Shown piece after piece: positions 63,501 to 64,000 of a stretch of 64,000 nucleotides of DNA. Where the stretch lies: the NCBI RefSeq assembly GCF_963678635.1, contig NC_087062.1, forward strand, positions 28,358,833-28,422,832. The letters run 5' to 3'. Position numbers and translations under genes: made by a program. Source of the stretch: Symsagittifera roscoffensis (taxonomy: Eukaryota; Xenacoelomorpha; Acoela; Convolutidae). How positions within the stretch are numbered: position 1 is the stretch's first letter; each line of letters begins with the position of its first letter. Under the pieces are notes generated by a model that was not told where the DNA came from, searched no databases, and worked only from the letters and a program-made list of their open reading frames with translations.

Positions 63501-64000
63501 CCCCTTCTAACCTCCCCCCTCTTTAGCCCCCCTCTTAAGCCGAAAATTACCTTAAGCGCCGGGTGCTAAACCTCTTGAGAGAAAACCGTAGAACCTGTTT
63601 CCAGGCCTGCTTGAGTAAAAACGTTACTCAAAACAGTGGGGTTCCGCTTATCCAATTTTACACTTATATCCTATAATGTAATGTGGATTTTAGCGATACC
63701 CGTTTGACCAACGTAAGAACACCCCCGTCCTCTCTAGTTGCTCTGACTCCGTGCTGGTTGTTTCCTTGACTTGTCTGCACCTGATCACCAGCACCACTCT
63801 CCCACTTGGCTGGTCACCTGTTCCAGTCAAGTCTCCTAATGGTCCAGCTAAGTCCCTGTGAACCACTTTCCCAATCGACTGGTCACCTCTTCCAGTTAAG
63901 TCTCCTAGTGGTCCAGCTAAGTTGCAAGCTAACTGAAAACCCTTCACAACGCCCCACACTCGGGCACCTTTCCACATTGCTGAAAAGATCGAAACGATCG
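63501..64000. repeat. Right flank with a 69-bp tandem repeat
   Basis: Two copies of a unit including TGGTCACCT-TTCCAGT-AAGTCTCCTA-TGGTCCAGCTAAGT start near 63,801 and 63,870. A 95-codon minus-strand frame (63,977-63,690) crosses it and shows a 23-residue duplication (D-L-A-G-P-L-G-D-L-T-G), with no recognised family. It could be the end of a gene leaving the window or simply repeat-derived. Confidence 0.6.

Noticed and set aside
39193..63505. Firm 5-bp target site duplication
   Set aside because: The flanks are CCCCC and CCCCT; only four bases match and both flanks are C-rich, so the duplication stays tentative.

Overview
The window is repeat-rich, AT-rich DNA from an animal nuclear genome, almost entirely mobile elements and their remains. 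Evidence for a metazoan is the mix of Ty3-type LTR retroelements, a Penelope-like element, non-LTR (LINE) fragments and a CACTA-like transposase fragment; the phylum cannot be fixed from the sequence. No intact host gene, rRNA, tRNA or CRISPR array was found.

Layout. 1-9.2 kb: old debris, namely a SET-domain fragment, a TNP2-like transposase fragment, two diverged copies of a LINE (minus strand), and between them a decayed LTR plus primer-binding region of the same family as the large element at the right. 9.2-13.6 kb: a Penelope-like element with terminal repeats that carry hammerhead-like motifs, and a broken reverse transcriptase/GIY-YIG gene that has a PHD-type zinc finger between RT motifs B and C. 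13.6-15.7 kb: short repeats and LINE/gag-like scraps. 15.9-36.5 kb: retroelement 'A' (minus strand), badly rearranged: gag, protease, RT, an RT/RNase H palindrome, a triplicated integrase module, a macro-like domain, then a very long third coding region (ORF3). 36.8-38.6 kb: a 15-bp minisatellite. 39,198-63,500: retroelement 'B' (minus strand), bounded by two 882-887 bp LTRs that differ by about five substitutions and one 5-bp indel.

Element B is the main find: a 24.3 kb LTR retrotransposon. Reading on the minus strand it has 5' LTR, PBS, a 3.2 kb structured leader, gag (two CCHC knuckles), protease-RT-RNase H, integrase with a macro-domain-like tail, then about 8.9 kb of extra coding sequence, polypurine tract and 3' LTR. 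The extra region encodes a coiled coil, an SGNH/GDSL-type hydrolase domain, a second degenerate SGNH-like domain, a large helical domain, an acidic linker and a Cys/His/Trp-rich C-terminal region. Element A carries the same region in the same order at much lower sequence identity. Nearly every frameshift or stop in one copy is bridged by open sequence in the other, so the ancestor probably encoded a single polyprotein of roughly 2,700-2,900 residues.

Neither copy looks autonomous now. B has an amber codon inside the gag zinc knuckle, an in-frame opal near the gag start, an 18-nt deletion beside the RT catalytic Asp, and several frameshifts, although its LTRs are nearly identical. It either moved with help in trans, uses recoding at some sites, or the assembly carries indel errors.
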